Below, piece after piece: positions 1-9,609 of a stretch of DNA of 16,669 nt (position 1 is the stretch's first letter; each line of letters starts with the position of its first letter). Made by a program: the position numbers and the translations under genes. The stretch is from the NCBI GenBank assembly GCA_004335635.1, contig QAXH01006241.1, positions 1 to 16,669 of the forward strand. The letters are read 5' to 3'. The notes below the pieces were generated by a model. The model worked only from the letters and a program-made list of their open reading frames with translations. It was not told the origin of the DNA and made no database searches. This DNA comes from Chloromonas sp. AAM2 (lineage: Eukaryota > Chlorophyta > Chlorophyceae > Chlamydomonadales > Chlamydomonadaceae).

Positions 1-54
<54 letters not shown>
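1..54. repeat. (CA)27 dinucleotide microsatellite
   Basis: Uninterrupted alternating AC from the first base of the window to about position 54. The array may extend beyond the left edge. A shorter TG-rich tract lies at 329-350. Confidence 0.97.
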
Positions 55-56
<2 letters not shown>

Positions 57-90
57 AAACACTTAAACACAGGTTTTTGCTGACACACAA

Positions 91-147
91 CGGTTCCAGC
101 ATCAGATTGACAGGAATTGTCCCAGGACTGGCAAACTTCTTTTTTTG
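91..147. repeat. Dispersed repeat, copy 1
   Basis: Contains the core TGTCCCAGGACTGGCAAAC followed by a T-tract. The same core recurs at 799-830 and 14907-14940 in the same orientation, each followed by TC and a T-rich run. Read on the minus strand, the T-run becomes an A-run preceding the core. The shared GGTTCCAGC upstream of the core in copies 1 and 3 shows that the homology extends beyond it. It may be the end of a short interspersed or non-autonomous element, but no full element can be delimited here. Confidence 0.6.
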
Positions 148-798
148 TATGTTGTGCAGTTTACATACATACATTGGATAGTCCAACACAGACTTTGCAT
201 ACTGGCATGGGTCATCGTGTGGCTGCAAGACATGCTGATACCTCATGTACTGCCCCAGTCATGTTCTGGGACAGTTTGTGTGAATAGGTCTGTATTACCG
301 CCAGGAAGCATTGTGTGTCAGCAAAACATGTGTGTGTGTTTGTGTGTGTGAATCGCACATGGGGTGAACAGCGGGGTGAACATCGTGTTTTGTGGTAGAC
401 GGTGAACTGCCACTTCTTTCTAGGTTGGCACGTCCATCCCAAAGTGAAGACGATTGTAGCGTGACATGATGGTCAGGGCAGTGGGGATCAGGTTGCCTGC
501 AGTGCTGCTGTGGGGGTGTGCCACAGCGGCCTTACACACTGCAGGGTGCACAGCCAGCCACACTGCCTATGGTGGCTGTCTGGATGGAGCCACTGTAATA
601 CGACTCTCTCTCCAGAGAGATGTATATAACCAGTTAAGGCTAAAAGGGTTAAGGGTAGAACCTTAAACCTTCAGTTCCCCACACTGGTTAGCAGAGTTTT
701 CCAGTCACAATCTTGGATGTGTACATGCATCTGTCCATTTGAGCGGATTATGTGGATTATGTTGGATTATGCACACTGTACTCAGGGCTCAGACAGGG

Positions 799-830
799 AT
801 TGTCCCAAAACTGGCAAACTTCATTTTTCG
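799..830. repeat. Dispersed repeat, copy 2
   Basis: Second copy of the core (TGTCCCAAAACTGGCAAAC then TTC and a T-run). It ends about 33 nt from the gene 1 stop codon. A fragment resembling the upstream part of copy 3 (CCACACTGGTT then TTCCAG) lies at about 679-704, so this copy may be interrupted or diverged. Confidence 0.55.
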
Positions 831-854
831 GTGGCACTGAGGCACCCATGGAGC

Positions 855-859
855 TTACA
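855..859 (-). terminator. Possible TGTAA poly(A) signal just after gene 1 stop
   Basis: On the minus strand TGTAA begins four bases after the TGA stop of gene 1. TGTAA is the usual polyadenylation signal of chlorophyte algae. If used, the 3' untranslated region would be only about 20 nt, which is very short. The next TGTAA on this strand is at 531-535, so which one is used is undecided. Confidence 0.25.
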
Positions 860-862
860 AAA

Positions 863-3800
863 TCATGGCATAGACAAGTAGATGAACAAAGCCAGGAAGA
901 TGGGGATGGTTACAATGCTTGCGAGGTAGGTGTAGAAGAGAAGAGCAGAAACCTGAAGCAGGCAGCAGCAGGTTAGGAGTCGACCGCATGTACTGACAAG
1001 GAGCGAACACAGTAAGAACAACACAGACAGCAGTACAAGGTGCAGGCACCAGCCTAAGCCAGACCAGCACAAGTAACAGGAGCTAAACATCAGTTCAGAA
1101 GGAGCAGGCAGGGCCTGCAGGAAAAGGCGGTGCCTATAAGGATGTATGTACCGTTGCATCATGCAGCGCTGCCTCACCTCTTGGTGACCGTTTTGATGCA
1201 TGGCAGCCATTGTGTGCATGTTCATGGCCGTCGGGACTGCACTCTGCAAGCAAAACACCGGTCACACAACGGCATACGCAAGCAGTGACACGGAGGATAA
1301 AGGCTGCAACAATGTCCTGATGCGCAAATAGCATGTGCGTGGAAGGCCCTTTCAGAATACTGGTGAAAGTAAAGAAAGGCATGCCTTAAAGCGTTGTGAT
1401 ACAAATGCATCCAACGACTGGCTTGTGAACCTGTCGCTCACGTGCATGAGGAGCACCAGCTGGAAGACGGGGTCTGGCGAGCGGAACAGCCCAGCCCTGC
1501 ACACACGAATGCACTCAACAGTACGTGAGTACATCATCCATGCAAGAGCCACAAAAGTGCTCAATGCTGAGTTATGACGGTTTGTGCTTACATGCACACT
1601 TCAACACTTTTGTTCGTGTGATGGACACGTGTGATGGATGCTTCATAAGTCTAGAAAAATGTATGCTCATTAGTCTTTTGGGTCTAACGGGGTTTGCAGA
1701 TAGGCTAGTACTCCGAGGGGTGGCCATCATAGCGGTGCGTCATAATCCCCTTCACTTGTAGATTGGACAGGTTGGAGTCCCTCCCTGCGTATGCTAATCT
1801 TGTAGTGTTTGTGTAGTGGCTCATAGCTGTCTTCAGCCTCGCGACAGACTGGGCTGCAGGCCACGTCACGGACTGGTGCATATTCTTGCTGCTGCAGACT
1901 ATTCCATACCGTCCTGCCGGAGATGCTTGCAAGCGCACCTGATAGCGCCCATGACTGCCAGCGTGCCCAGGACAGGCAGCACCAGCAAGCGGCACACACC
2001 CACACCGATGAAGGTCCGGATGGGCATGTCCACGGGACCAGGACCTGAGGCAACAGACAACACACTGAGTGCTGCACTGTCAGACAGTCATGCGGCACAA
2101 TCAAGGGCAGGTCTGCAGTCCAACGGCACCTACATTTGATCCGCACAGTTTGACTTGGCTTCATCCATCCAGGTGCATGGGCTCAATCGATGTGCACAAC
2201 CTTCATGTCAGGCTAGCACTGATTTCCTGCCACCCTCCACACTCACTGTGTGCAAGTGTCGCTCCAAGTACCAGCACCATGGAGGGCACACAGCAGTCGG
2301 CCAGAGAGCTGCACACGTCGCCCAACAGGTGCAGGGGGGCGCCCGGCCGGAAGATGGCGTCCTGGGGGCAAGCGCCACTGGTCAATGGTCGAGCATGTGC
2401 ACACGATTAGTCATAGGTGAAGGGACAGGATGCATGCGTGCTCGTGTGAGGGTTTTTGTGTGCACAGGCGAAGGATGCATGCGTGGCCCGTGACACGTGG
2501 CCTTGTGTGCAAAAACTCCAGCCATACACCAAACAACGTAGTGTGCAAGGCAGGACGATGAATGCTTGAACGATGGCATACCAAGGCAGTGAGATGGGCG
2601 GAACACGAAAAATGACCAGATCAAGCAGAGTAGAGCACGATGTGCCTCAAAGATATCCAGCTGCCATCCCAGCTCACCTGAAGAGGGTGTATGCAGCCCA
2701 CTATGACGCTGACCAGGCAGGCCAGCACAGGCGGTGACCCCGTCTCCCGGACCACCAGCTTGCCCACCCGCACGGCACGTCGCACGGACTCCGCCCTCGC
2801 CAGCCGCCGCGACAGGTTGCCTACGGGGCTGCTTGCCATGCGGGAGTAAGAGCGCTGCGCTGCAAAGGAGAGGGAGCTCCGGAGTGATAGCAGGCGCTGC
2901 CGCAGGCCACCCAGGGGTGACGGGAAATCACGTTCAACGAGAGGCGTCCCGTTAGCCATTAGCGGCGCACACGCCATTCCGTCAAGCACTTCCCGCTCCC
3001 GCGGATCGGCGTGCCAGCCTGATTGACTGGGGCGGAGAAAGCGGGGGAGGGAGAGGTGTGCGTGCCATGGCTCGTGTGGGCCCCGCACGCTCGGCAAACG
3101 GCGGAATGGCGAGGCATGCGTGCTCCAGTATAGGCCGCGTGCGAGGCTAGGAGAGGAATGCAGGCCCGCCTTGAAGACAGTATCCCTGGCAGCGCTTGAT
3201 GGGGAGTCTGTCTCAGTTGGAATGTGGAGAGCAGGAGCCCAGAGCACCCGACGCCCGCCTGATAGGTCAGCCTGGATATTTACGCTGCTTAATTCAAGCG
3301 GCTGGCCCTTCGCTGTTCCCTTGGCATCGTGAATGACATGTTCTGCCTCTCCAGCACCAGCACCAGCTGAAGCACCACCTGGCCTGAGGTTGGAGTGACG
3401 GGCAGGGCTGACAACCAGCAAGGGTATGTGGTGCTCGCCTGCCGGAGCCGAGCTGACAACGCCATGCATGGTTGCATTCGTCATCACAGGTGGGCTTAAC
3501 GCTACCCGAGGCAAAACAGGCATGCGACCCATTGCAGCAGGGTCATCTAGAAATGGTCCATGCCGCTGTGGCTCAACGCCCACTACATGTTGATCAGTTG
3601 GCTGCAGGGCAGACTGGGTCTGCAATGAGCTTGCCTGGGCTGTAATTCCTGGTGTGACTAGCAGCGCTAGATCGTGTGCTATTGGCAGTCCTCCATAGCT
3701 TTGCGACCGCAACGGCCTTGCAGCTGCAGATGCTGCGATGATGGTGTTTTGGAACGGGTTGACAGGGCTTTCCTGGCCCGGCAGTGTGGCACGCCTGGGG

Positions 3801-6800
3801 ACCGCAGCCAGATTGGTAGCAGGAGTGCTGTAGTCGCCACAAACCTGCTCTGAAGTGTTTGCCGAGTGACTGGCTATTCTCAGCCTGCTCGGAGTCAGCT
3901 CTCCCATAAGTCTGGCTGTGCCACTACGTTCACTGGCTGAGTCCGCAGTCTGCGGGCTGTGCGGGCTGTGCAGTGGCCGCAGCATACCCTGCCAAGGCCC
4001 TGCCTGGCCCGGCATTACCAGGGTGTGGTCAACGTGCACAGCTGCCTGGCTACCCACGTGCCCGAACAGTAAGGGCACATCTTGACGTTCAATCTTATTC
4101 TCCAATTCAACAGCATCACCGGTTGCCCTCTGCTGTGACTGCTCCTCTGCCGGCCGGTGTTGCTGCTGCTGCTGTTGTTGCCGCAGGTCTTGCTGCTCTT
4201 TGCTGCTGATATCCTTATCCATTGCCCCGATGGCGATCAGCCTGCTGGCCTCAGTCTGACTGGAGGCACTCTGATGGCTGGAGTGGCCCTGCAGGGCCTG
4301 ACCGCCCTCCGACACCTGTGAGGGGGTGATCGGCTGCAGGTGAGGTAGTGCAGGGATGAATGTCAGTGCAAACCTGTTATCAATTCAACGGTCAGGGCAC
4401 GTGTGTCAGGGGACGGCACTGTCCTTTTCAATATTGTTGCCAACCCTAACCCTGACCCTAACCCTAACCCTAAAATGCCAGACCAGATGTGAATGACAAG
4501 TGTTAGAGCAGATACGAGCGCCAAATGAGCGACAGGTGAGGCTAGAAGTCAGAGCAGATGTTGATGAGGTCAAACTGAGGCATGGTTGAAGCTGCGGACT
4601 TTGCAATATGCTTGAATTGCATATACCCTTGTGCCATGAGACTGTGAAACTGACTCATTGGTGGATTGAACAAATCGGTGACTGGTAGACTAACTCACCT
4701 TAAGCATCTTGAACCCGAGCAGTGCTTGCATTGGGATTGCCACCAACAGTCCCACGCTCACGTAGGCGACAGCCAGAGAGGAGGCCTGAGACAAAGCACG
4801 TGCGCCACACAAATCAACAAGCCACATCAAACAGATGCTTCAAAAGCAGTCACCACTGGCGACACAGCATGGATGTCGAGACGCCTGCGCTTCCACTGAC
4901 CATGCACATGGCGTACGAGCACGGCTCAACACGACCATCCAGCTCGCTTCCTGCCAGCTCCCTTACATGACCCCTGGCCAGTGCCCGCTCACACCCTCCG
5001 TCTCAACTTGCCAGCATCGTCATCATTACATGGCATTCCCAGGCTTGTCCAAACATCATCCCTCCAAACCAGCCTGTCCTGAAAGTTGCTCCATCCATGG
5101 TTCGTGACCCAGTCGTCAAGGCGACCGGATCCTAGGTTGGCCCAGAACGCCGCCTGAACTGCCCTGCTTGCCCGGATGGATCAGCCGCACACCTTGGCTG
5201 CATCCATGTCATGCAGGAGGCCCTGTGTGCCGCCCGCCAGCGCAGACAGCAGCACGAGCGGCAGCGTGAACACATTGCCTGAAGCAGTGCCAAGCGTGCT
5301 GCCACGCTCAAACCAACGACAGAGTGCAGTTGCTTCACAGGGTGCCATATGATGTGACAGTGACAGGGCAGGTGCAGAATGCTGGCAGGCTCGGTCTGAG
5401 AAAACAGCGGTTCCAGTGCTTCTTCTGCCGCTGTAAGAGCCTGCTTCTGACCATTGACCATAGATAGATTTTGCCTGACATGCTAGGCTGAGACTGCCCT
5501 ACCATGTGCCCTGCCATATGCCCTACCATGTGCCCTGCCATGTGCCCTGCCATGTGCCCTGCCATGTGCCCTGCCATGTGCCCTGCCATGTGCCCTACCA
5601 TGTGCCCTGCCATGTGCCCTGCCATGTACCCTGCCATGTGCCCTGCCATGTACCCTGCCATGTGCCCTACCATGTGCCCTACCATGTGCCCTGCCATGTG
5701 CCCTGCCATGTGCCCTGCCATGTGCCCTGCCATGTGCCTTATCACGTGCCTGACTCACCCAGGCCTGTGCAAAGCACCACATGGTTACTGAACCAACCCG
5801 GCGGGCGCAGCAGCAACTGACAGCAACCCAGAGCGAGGCCAAGTAACGTCCTGCACACATCAGCACACATGCCACGCCAGTCACAGCAGATGCCAGGGCT
5901 GCGACACGTCATCAACAGAAACAAAAGCTGCTGTACGCAGTGGTGGCAGCTTGCACTCGCGTCCACGCTCATGTTACCACCTTGTCCGTCCGGTCCCACA
6001 GTGTGTTGGTCATGCTCGCTGGCCACCCACTACTGCATGACTAAAGATTCCGTTTTCAGCTACGTTGAGGTGCAGCCAATACAACCTGGCTCCGTGCTGC
6101 ATATGCCATATATTCATCAGATCATCTTCCTGGCTACCCATGCTGGACCATGCAGGAGCTTGTGAGTTGTGGCAGTTAGCCTGAGGCTTGGCTGCGCCTG
6201 CTTGGCCCCATCACAGAGTCACTCACGTCACCTGCACACGGTGTGGAACCACGCGCACGTGTGTCAGAACAAACACTGGACTCTGGACTCGCACAACACG
6301 CAGGAGCGGGGTGAATGCTTCAGATGACGGGTAAAATCCGTGCAGCGGGATAGGCCGGTGCGGGCGGGGTAACCGTGTCAGCACCGGCTTGTGGTTGGAT
6401 GCTGAGCGCACTGGTCCAGCCAACATACATTTGCTGACAAACGCTCCACGCATCATGCGCTGTTGCAGTCCTTGTGAAGCTGGCACAAACGATGTATTGG
6501 TGCTGCCTATCCTTGTCCACTTGCTCACCAATATGTTGCCTATCAGGGGCCACCAGTGCACCAGCGTGGCCGGGCGCACGGCGGGGCCAAGGCTCGCGAA
6601 GATCAGTGCAGGGCTGCGGGCGGCAGGGGACGAGCGGGCGGTGCCCGGGGCGGTCTGTCCTGACTATCGGGTTTGGCTAACCCATGCTCAAGTGTTGGCT
6701 AACCCATGCTCAAGTGTTGGCTAACCCATGCTCAAGTGTTGGCTAACCCATGCCCAGTCTGTGTGCGTCACGTCTAGTTGGCCGAGTTGCCCACGCGTGC

Positions 6801-7972
6801 CCACCCATGGCCTAGCTCAGCCATGCACCAATCACGATGGGCACTCCAACAAATTTGCGTGTTTAGGATGTTATCCATGCGCATGTCTGACGGGTGCCAT
6901 GAGCGGCGCTCCAGTGACACGCACCTGAACACGAAGTACACAGCCCCGCCCAGGGTGCGCCGGCCCTCGCTGGTCAGCAGCCCCTGCGCACACGACACCC
7001 GCGCTCAGTAACCGCCAGCAGCAGCAGCAGCAGCAGCAGTAGCAGTAGCAGCAGCACACTACTGTTGCCAACAGTGTCTTGTGTCACCCGGCAGGTCCCC
7101 ACAAATACGTATCAAGCGCCTGCTGCTTGGAAACAAAGATTAATGGCTGTTTGCTGATTCTGACGTTCCAAATCACGTCTACAAGTGCCATGTCTGTCCT
7201 TATCAAGACCAGTGCAGCCAAACTGCTGTACGTTTATGTCTCCCTTGGGCAATTGCACTATCAAATGAGCTTTACCACTTAGTGGTGCCCTGCACTAGCG
7301 CTGACTGTCTTTATCATCATCAGTGCCAGCAGAGGCTGCAGTATACTGCTTCTCATGAGATCTGCGCTGAGAATCCGCCTTGGGATAGTGGCACCATCAA
7401 AGGCTTGACAGATGGGCTGTATCATTAAGTGGCGTTCCTTCCTTACCTTACGCACAGCCAGAATAGCAGCAGCACACCTGCAGGCCACGCAGACCGAAGC
7501 TCATTTGAACGTTCAATCACAACCAAGTTCAAGTGCAGCTGAATCACAATCAAGTCCTGCAACTGAAGTGGCTAGCAATTGGACTGCGCTTGGTCTTGGT
7601 GGAACCGCAGAAGCCTGTCCTGACGCGGGGGAAAAGCAGAAGGCCAACACCTCCGACAGGCCGACAGGTGGCCGAGACCGCCAGTACCATCGTGCAGAGC
7701 AGGCTGGACCCAAAGCACGCCTTTGAATATGTGGGGCACAAAGCACGGTTTCAAACCCATAGTAGCCTGGCAAGAGAGCAGGTGGCTGAGAGCACTACTG
7801 TGCATATGCACGGACTCCGCTTGTACTCAGATGCGCTTAAACGAAAGCTGAGTCCAGGAACAACTCTGTGCATCATATGCATAGGTACAGGCTGCTCATT
7901 ATGCACTCACATGAGCACCACCTGCCCCATGGGCTGGATGGCAGCAGCCACGACATGCAGGAACAGCCCCAT
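863..7972 (-). CDS. PIN-LIKES (PILS) / auxin efflux carrier family transporter, 14 exons
   Basis: Predicted 858-residue membrane transporter (Mem_trans, PIN/PILS superfamily); plant PILS proteins move auxin across the endoplasmic reticulum membrane. Coding exons, in order: 7911-7972, 7447-7477, 6925-6983, 6529-6613, 6227-6231, 5759-5850, 5193-5278, 4699-4785, 2678-4315, 2247-2361, 1939-2044, 1442-1496, 1178-1243, 863-952. They sum to 2577 nt, all phases agree and all introns are GT-AG. The start ATG is fixed by an in-frame TGA at 8000-8002 with no other ATG between. Hydrophobic segments fall at about 4-27, 44-60, 68-100 (a long segment that may hold the third helix and its turn), 105-128 and 142-164. 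A hydrophilic loop spans 170-690, followed by segments near 697-711, 735-751, 763-788, 798-818 and 833-855. Family-like motifs are GLLTSEGRR (32-40), SPALIFASL (51-59), GNVFTLPL (112-119), SPPVLA (696-701) and VPTAMN (810-815). Prolines 118 and 811 lie where PIN-fold helices 4 and 9 break. The family call is strong. Substrate and location are inference, and the weakest exons are 2 and 5. Confidence 0.9.
2678..4315 (-). other. Giant exon 9 of gene 1: cytosolic-loop exon
   Basis: One 1638-nt exon (546 codons, residues 170-715) open throughout. It is bounded by acceptor CCCTCACAG and donor CAG|GTGAGC and is phase 0 at both ends. Only the last 19 or so residues (SPPVLACLVSVIVG onward) are membrane-like. 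The rest is Ser/Pro/Ala/Gln/His-rich low-complexity sequence with a seven-glutamine run (residues 215-221) and many Ser-Arg-rich patches in its last 100 residues. Plant PILS loops are much shorter, so this is an expansion. Having no stops across 546 codons argues that it is translated rather than a retained intron. Confidence 0.85.
4442..4475. repeat. Interstitial telomere-like repeat in intron 8 of gene 1
   Basis: Five consecutive hexamers CCCTAA (the second is CCCTGA) ending in extra A residues. On the minus strand it reads TTTTAGGG followed by TTAGGG-type units. It lies inside intron 8 (4316-4698). Green algae of the Chlamydomonadales are known to use TTTAGGG, TTAGGG or TTTTAGGG telomeres, so the mixture fits that group, but the tract is too short to assign one. 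Confidence 0.85.
5495..5740. repeat. 12-bp minisatellite in intron 6 of gene 1
   Basis: About 20 copies of CCATGTGCCCTG with a few single-base variants (CCATATG, CCATGTACC, CCCTACC). It lies in intron 6 (5279-5758) and starts about 18 nt after the donor at 5758, so it fills half the intron. On the transcribed strand each unit carries a GGG triplet. Because 12 is a multiple of three and the unit has no stop codon in several frames, long repetitive open frames appear on both strands. They are not genes. Confidence 0.95.
6227..6231 (-). other. Predicted 5-nt microexon (exon 5 of gene 1)
   Basis: On the minus strand the sequence is GTGTGCAG, then GTGAC, then GTGAGT, so five bases sit between a standard acceptor and a consensus donor. 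Exon 4 ends in phase 0 (GGC AAC ATA TTG) and exon 6 needs two preceding bases to read TLLGLALG. Inserting GTGAC gives NILVTTLLGLALG, which aligns without a gap to the NILLTFIIGSALG-type segment of plant PILS proteins (recalled, not searched). Skipping it would shift the frame and reach TAA after 21 codons in exon 6. The microexon is inferred from frame and family fit only. Confidence 0.65.
6673..6753. repeat. 22-bp tandem repeat in intron 3 of gene 1
   Basis: Three near-identical full units of TTGGCTAACCCATGCTCAAG plus TG, then a partial fourth ending CCCATGC. It lies within intron 3 (6614-6924), about 60 bp from the start of exon 4. Confidence 0.95.
7016..7056. repeat. CAG/CTG trinucleotide tract in intron 2 of gene 1
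   Basis: A run of CAG units with two TAG interruptions, about 30 nt upstream (in transcript sense) of the acceptor of exon 3 at 6983. On the transcribed strand it reads CTG/CTA and may contribute to the pyrimidine-rich region before the acceptor. Confidence 0.95.
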
Positions 7973-8661
7973 GTGAAGTAGCTGTGGGCTTCCACTTGGT
8001 CAGGGCCAGGAATATCCTTCGGGTGCTAGCTCCTGGTGCGTTCACTTGCGTGACCATGCATGGCTACTTGCAGACCTGAAGGCAGCTTGTTCATGCAGGT
8101 GCGTTTGCTTGAGCTTGCTCTGTCGGTGATTGATTTGTCAGGAGTTGGCCATGTGACACACGTCGAGTTCGTCATAGCCAGTCATAGCTCAAAGTGCACG
8201 TCAACGCCATCGGTCTTCTTACGATCACACCACGGGGCAAAAGGACCGTACACCAATACAGCGTAGTTTCTTCCACTCAAAGCAGTGCGTGCGCGGTCTC
8301 TGCATCTGCATGCCTCGCCGCGCTGAACCCTGCGCCACATCTCATATTTTGTCCGAGATGGAAGCATGTTGATGCCTTTAAAAGAAAATGATGTTTTAAG
8401 CTTTGATACTACAAGGCTAGCTGTTTCCTCAAGATTGCTTGCAGCATGGTCAGCCCTACCTGTGTCAGGAAGTTAACATTAACCCTTACCCCAGACAATT
8501 TGTCCAATTGTTTTCTGTGTTCATGCAACTACATGGATTTGAGCAAGCCGACGCAAAAAGACGATTATAATAATGTAAGTGCCGTTGATTGCTCCCATCA
8601 ATCAGAAGTGACTGAAGAACTGCCGCTGAGCGATGCTTTGGGTGGGGGCTGCAACACTTAC

Positions 8662-8718
8662 TGACACTTGCCTCAATCTTTGCGAGCCTGAAGCCTCTTG
8701 CCAGCTCAAAGTACAAGC
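8662..8718 (-). other. Orphan exon-like segment
   Basis: A 57-nt minus-strand stretch bounded by acceptor CCCTGTCAG and the perfect donor GTAAGT. Read in phase 1 it gives LYFELARGFRLAKIEASV with no stop, and it leaves phase 1 at its end. It does not fit the phase of gene 2's last exon and has no recognised partners. It could be a 5' leader exon, part of a small unrecognised gene, or chance. Confidence 0.25.
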
Positions 8719-9092
8719 CTGACAGGGTCCCTCAAGGCACCACGGCTTGTATGATGATACCGAAATGCTGGTTACAGCTTACAACAGCCGTCTGTCCGTA
8801 CTGTCGCACAGCTGTGAGGCAGTACACCAGAAGTTTGCTTGTACATCAGAAGCAATCGTTCACATCTGGAGAGGAGCGCCTTCTGGCGTTGTGAAGTAGC
8901 ACAGAGAGAACTGACGCTTGCATGGGGCGGCGGGTGGAATGTGCAGCTCAATCAAGTTTGGATACCATTCAGTGAGTGACTGGATATCCTAGTCAGGGAT
9001 ATCCTTCGATACAGCAGAGATGCCATCCCGTCTGGGACGTGCTGGCATTGGTGAATCGCATTGGTGAATCAGGGAATAAAAATGTAGCCGTT

Positions 9093-9146
9093 GGCAAGGG
9101 TATGGCGCCTGGCAAGGGTATGGCGCCTGGCAAGGGTATGGCACCT
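9093..9146. repeat. 18-bp tandem triplication
   Basis: Three direct copies of GGCAAGGGTATGGCGCCT, the last with one change (GCACCT). It falls in the spacer between genes 1 and 2. The plus-strand frame reads GKGMAP repeats inside a 79-codon open frame with no other support. Confidence 0.95.
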
Positions 9147-9609
9147 GACGTCTTTGGCTCAGTATCAGGACTTGCAGGGTACGTGAAGTGTCGTCATTAC
9201 TGTAACCAAGTGTAAGCCATGCACGACGCCCTAGCGCTCAATCACTACGCAAGTAATGTACAGGTACAAGAGCAAGCTTGTGCTGATAGCGATGAATACT
9301 ACTCCTACTCGGGCCCTGGCAAACACAGGAGCAGCACGTGCATAGCAGCGTGGCAACGCCAAGAACAACTGTCAAGAACCTCAACGCTTGCTGGTACTGG
9401 ATGCCAAGCGACTTGGCAAGGGTGTCCTGACAGCCCTATGGCCTCAGCAGATTAGTGTACGTACACAGCCTGCGGTGGTACATGCAGCCAGTGGTGGGCA
9501 CAGCTTGATGGTACAAGGACACGAAGAAAACGTAATCCGTGCGTGTTGCTGCTTTGAGATCCTCAGCGCAACACACTATGCAACAGGGTCCAACTCCCCT
9601 TAGCAACTT

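Larger units (their letters stand above)
55..862. other. Gene-free left flank, 3' side of gene 1
   Basis: No open frame here resembles a protein, and those present are short and overlap repeats. It contains a TG-rich tract (329-350), a local GGGGTGAAC duplication (361-380), a GGATTATG triplication (about 745-770) and two copies of a dispersed repeat described separately. It lies downstream of the gene 1 stop codon and probably holds its 3' untranslated region. A TGTAA, the usual green-algal poly(A) signal, occurs on the minus strand at 531-535. Confidence 0.6.

Noticed and set aside
596..606. TAATACGACTC, matching the start of the phage T7 promoter
   Set aside because: The match stops after 11 bases (the next bases are TCTCTCC rather than ACTATAG). 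No vector sequence surrounds it, so it is chance.
623..629. TATATAA, TATA-box-like on the plus strand
   Set aside because: No plus-strand gene starts downstream.
863..1258. 131-codon continuous minus-strand open frame
   Set aside because: It spans two exons of gene 1 plus the intron 953-1177. Only 1178-1243 and 863-952 fit the family and have proper splice sites.
5483..5884. Long open frames on both strands (about 95-136 codons) rich in MAGH, GRAH, CPAM and HVPC repeats
   Set aside because: They are by-products of a 12-bp tandem repeat, whose unit length keeps several frames open. The stretch lies inside intron 6 of gene 1.
6673..6753. Regular repeats considered as a CRISPR array
   Set aside because: Copies abut directly with no spacers and the setting is a eukaryotic intron.
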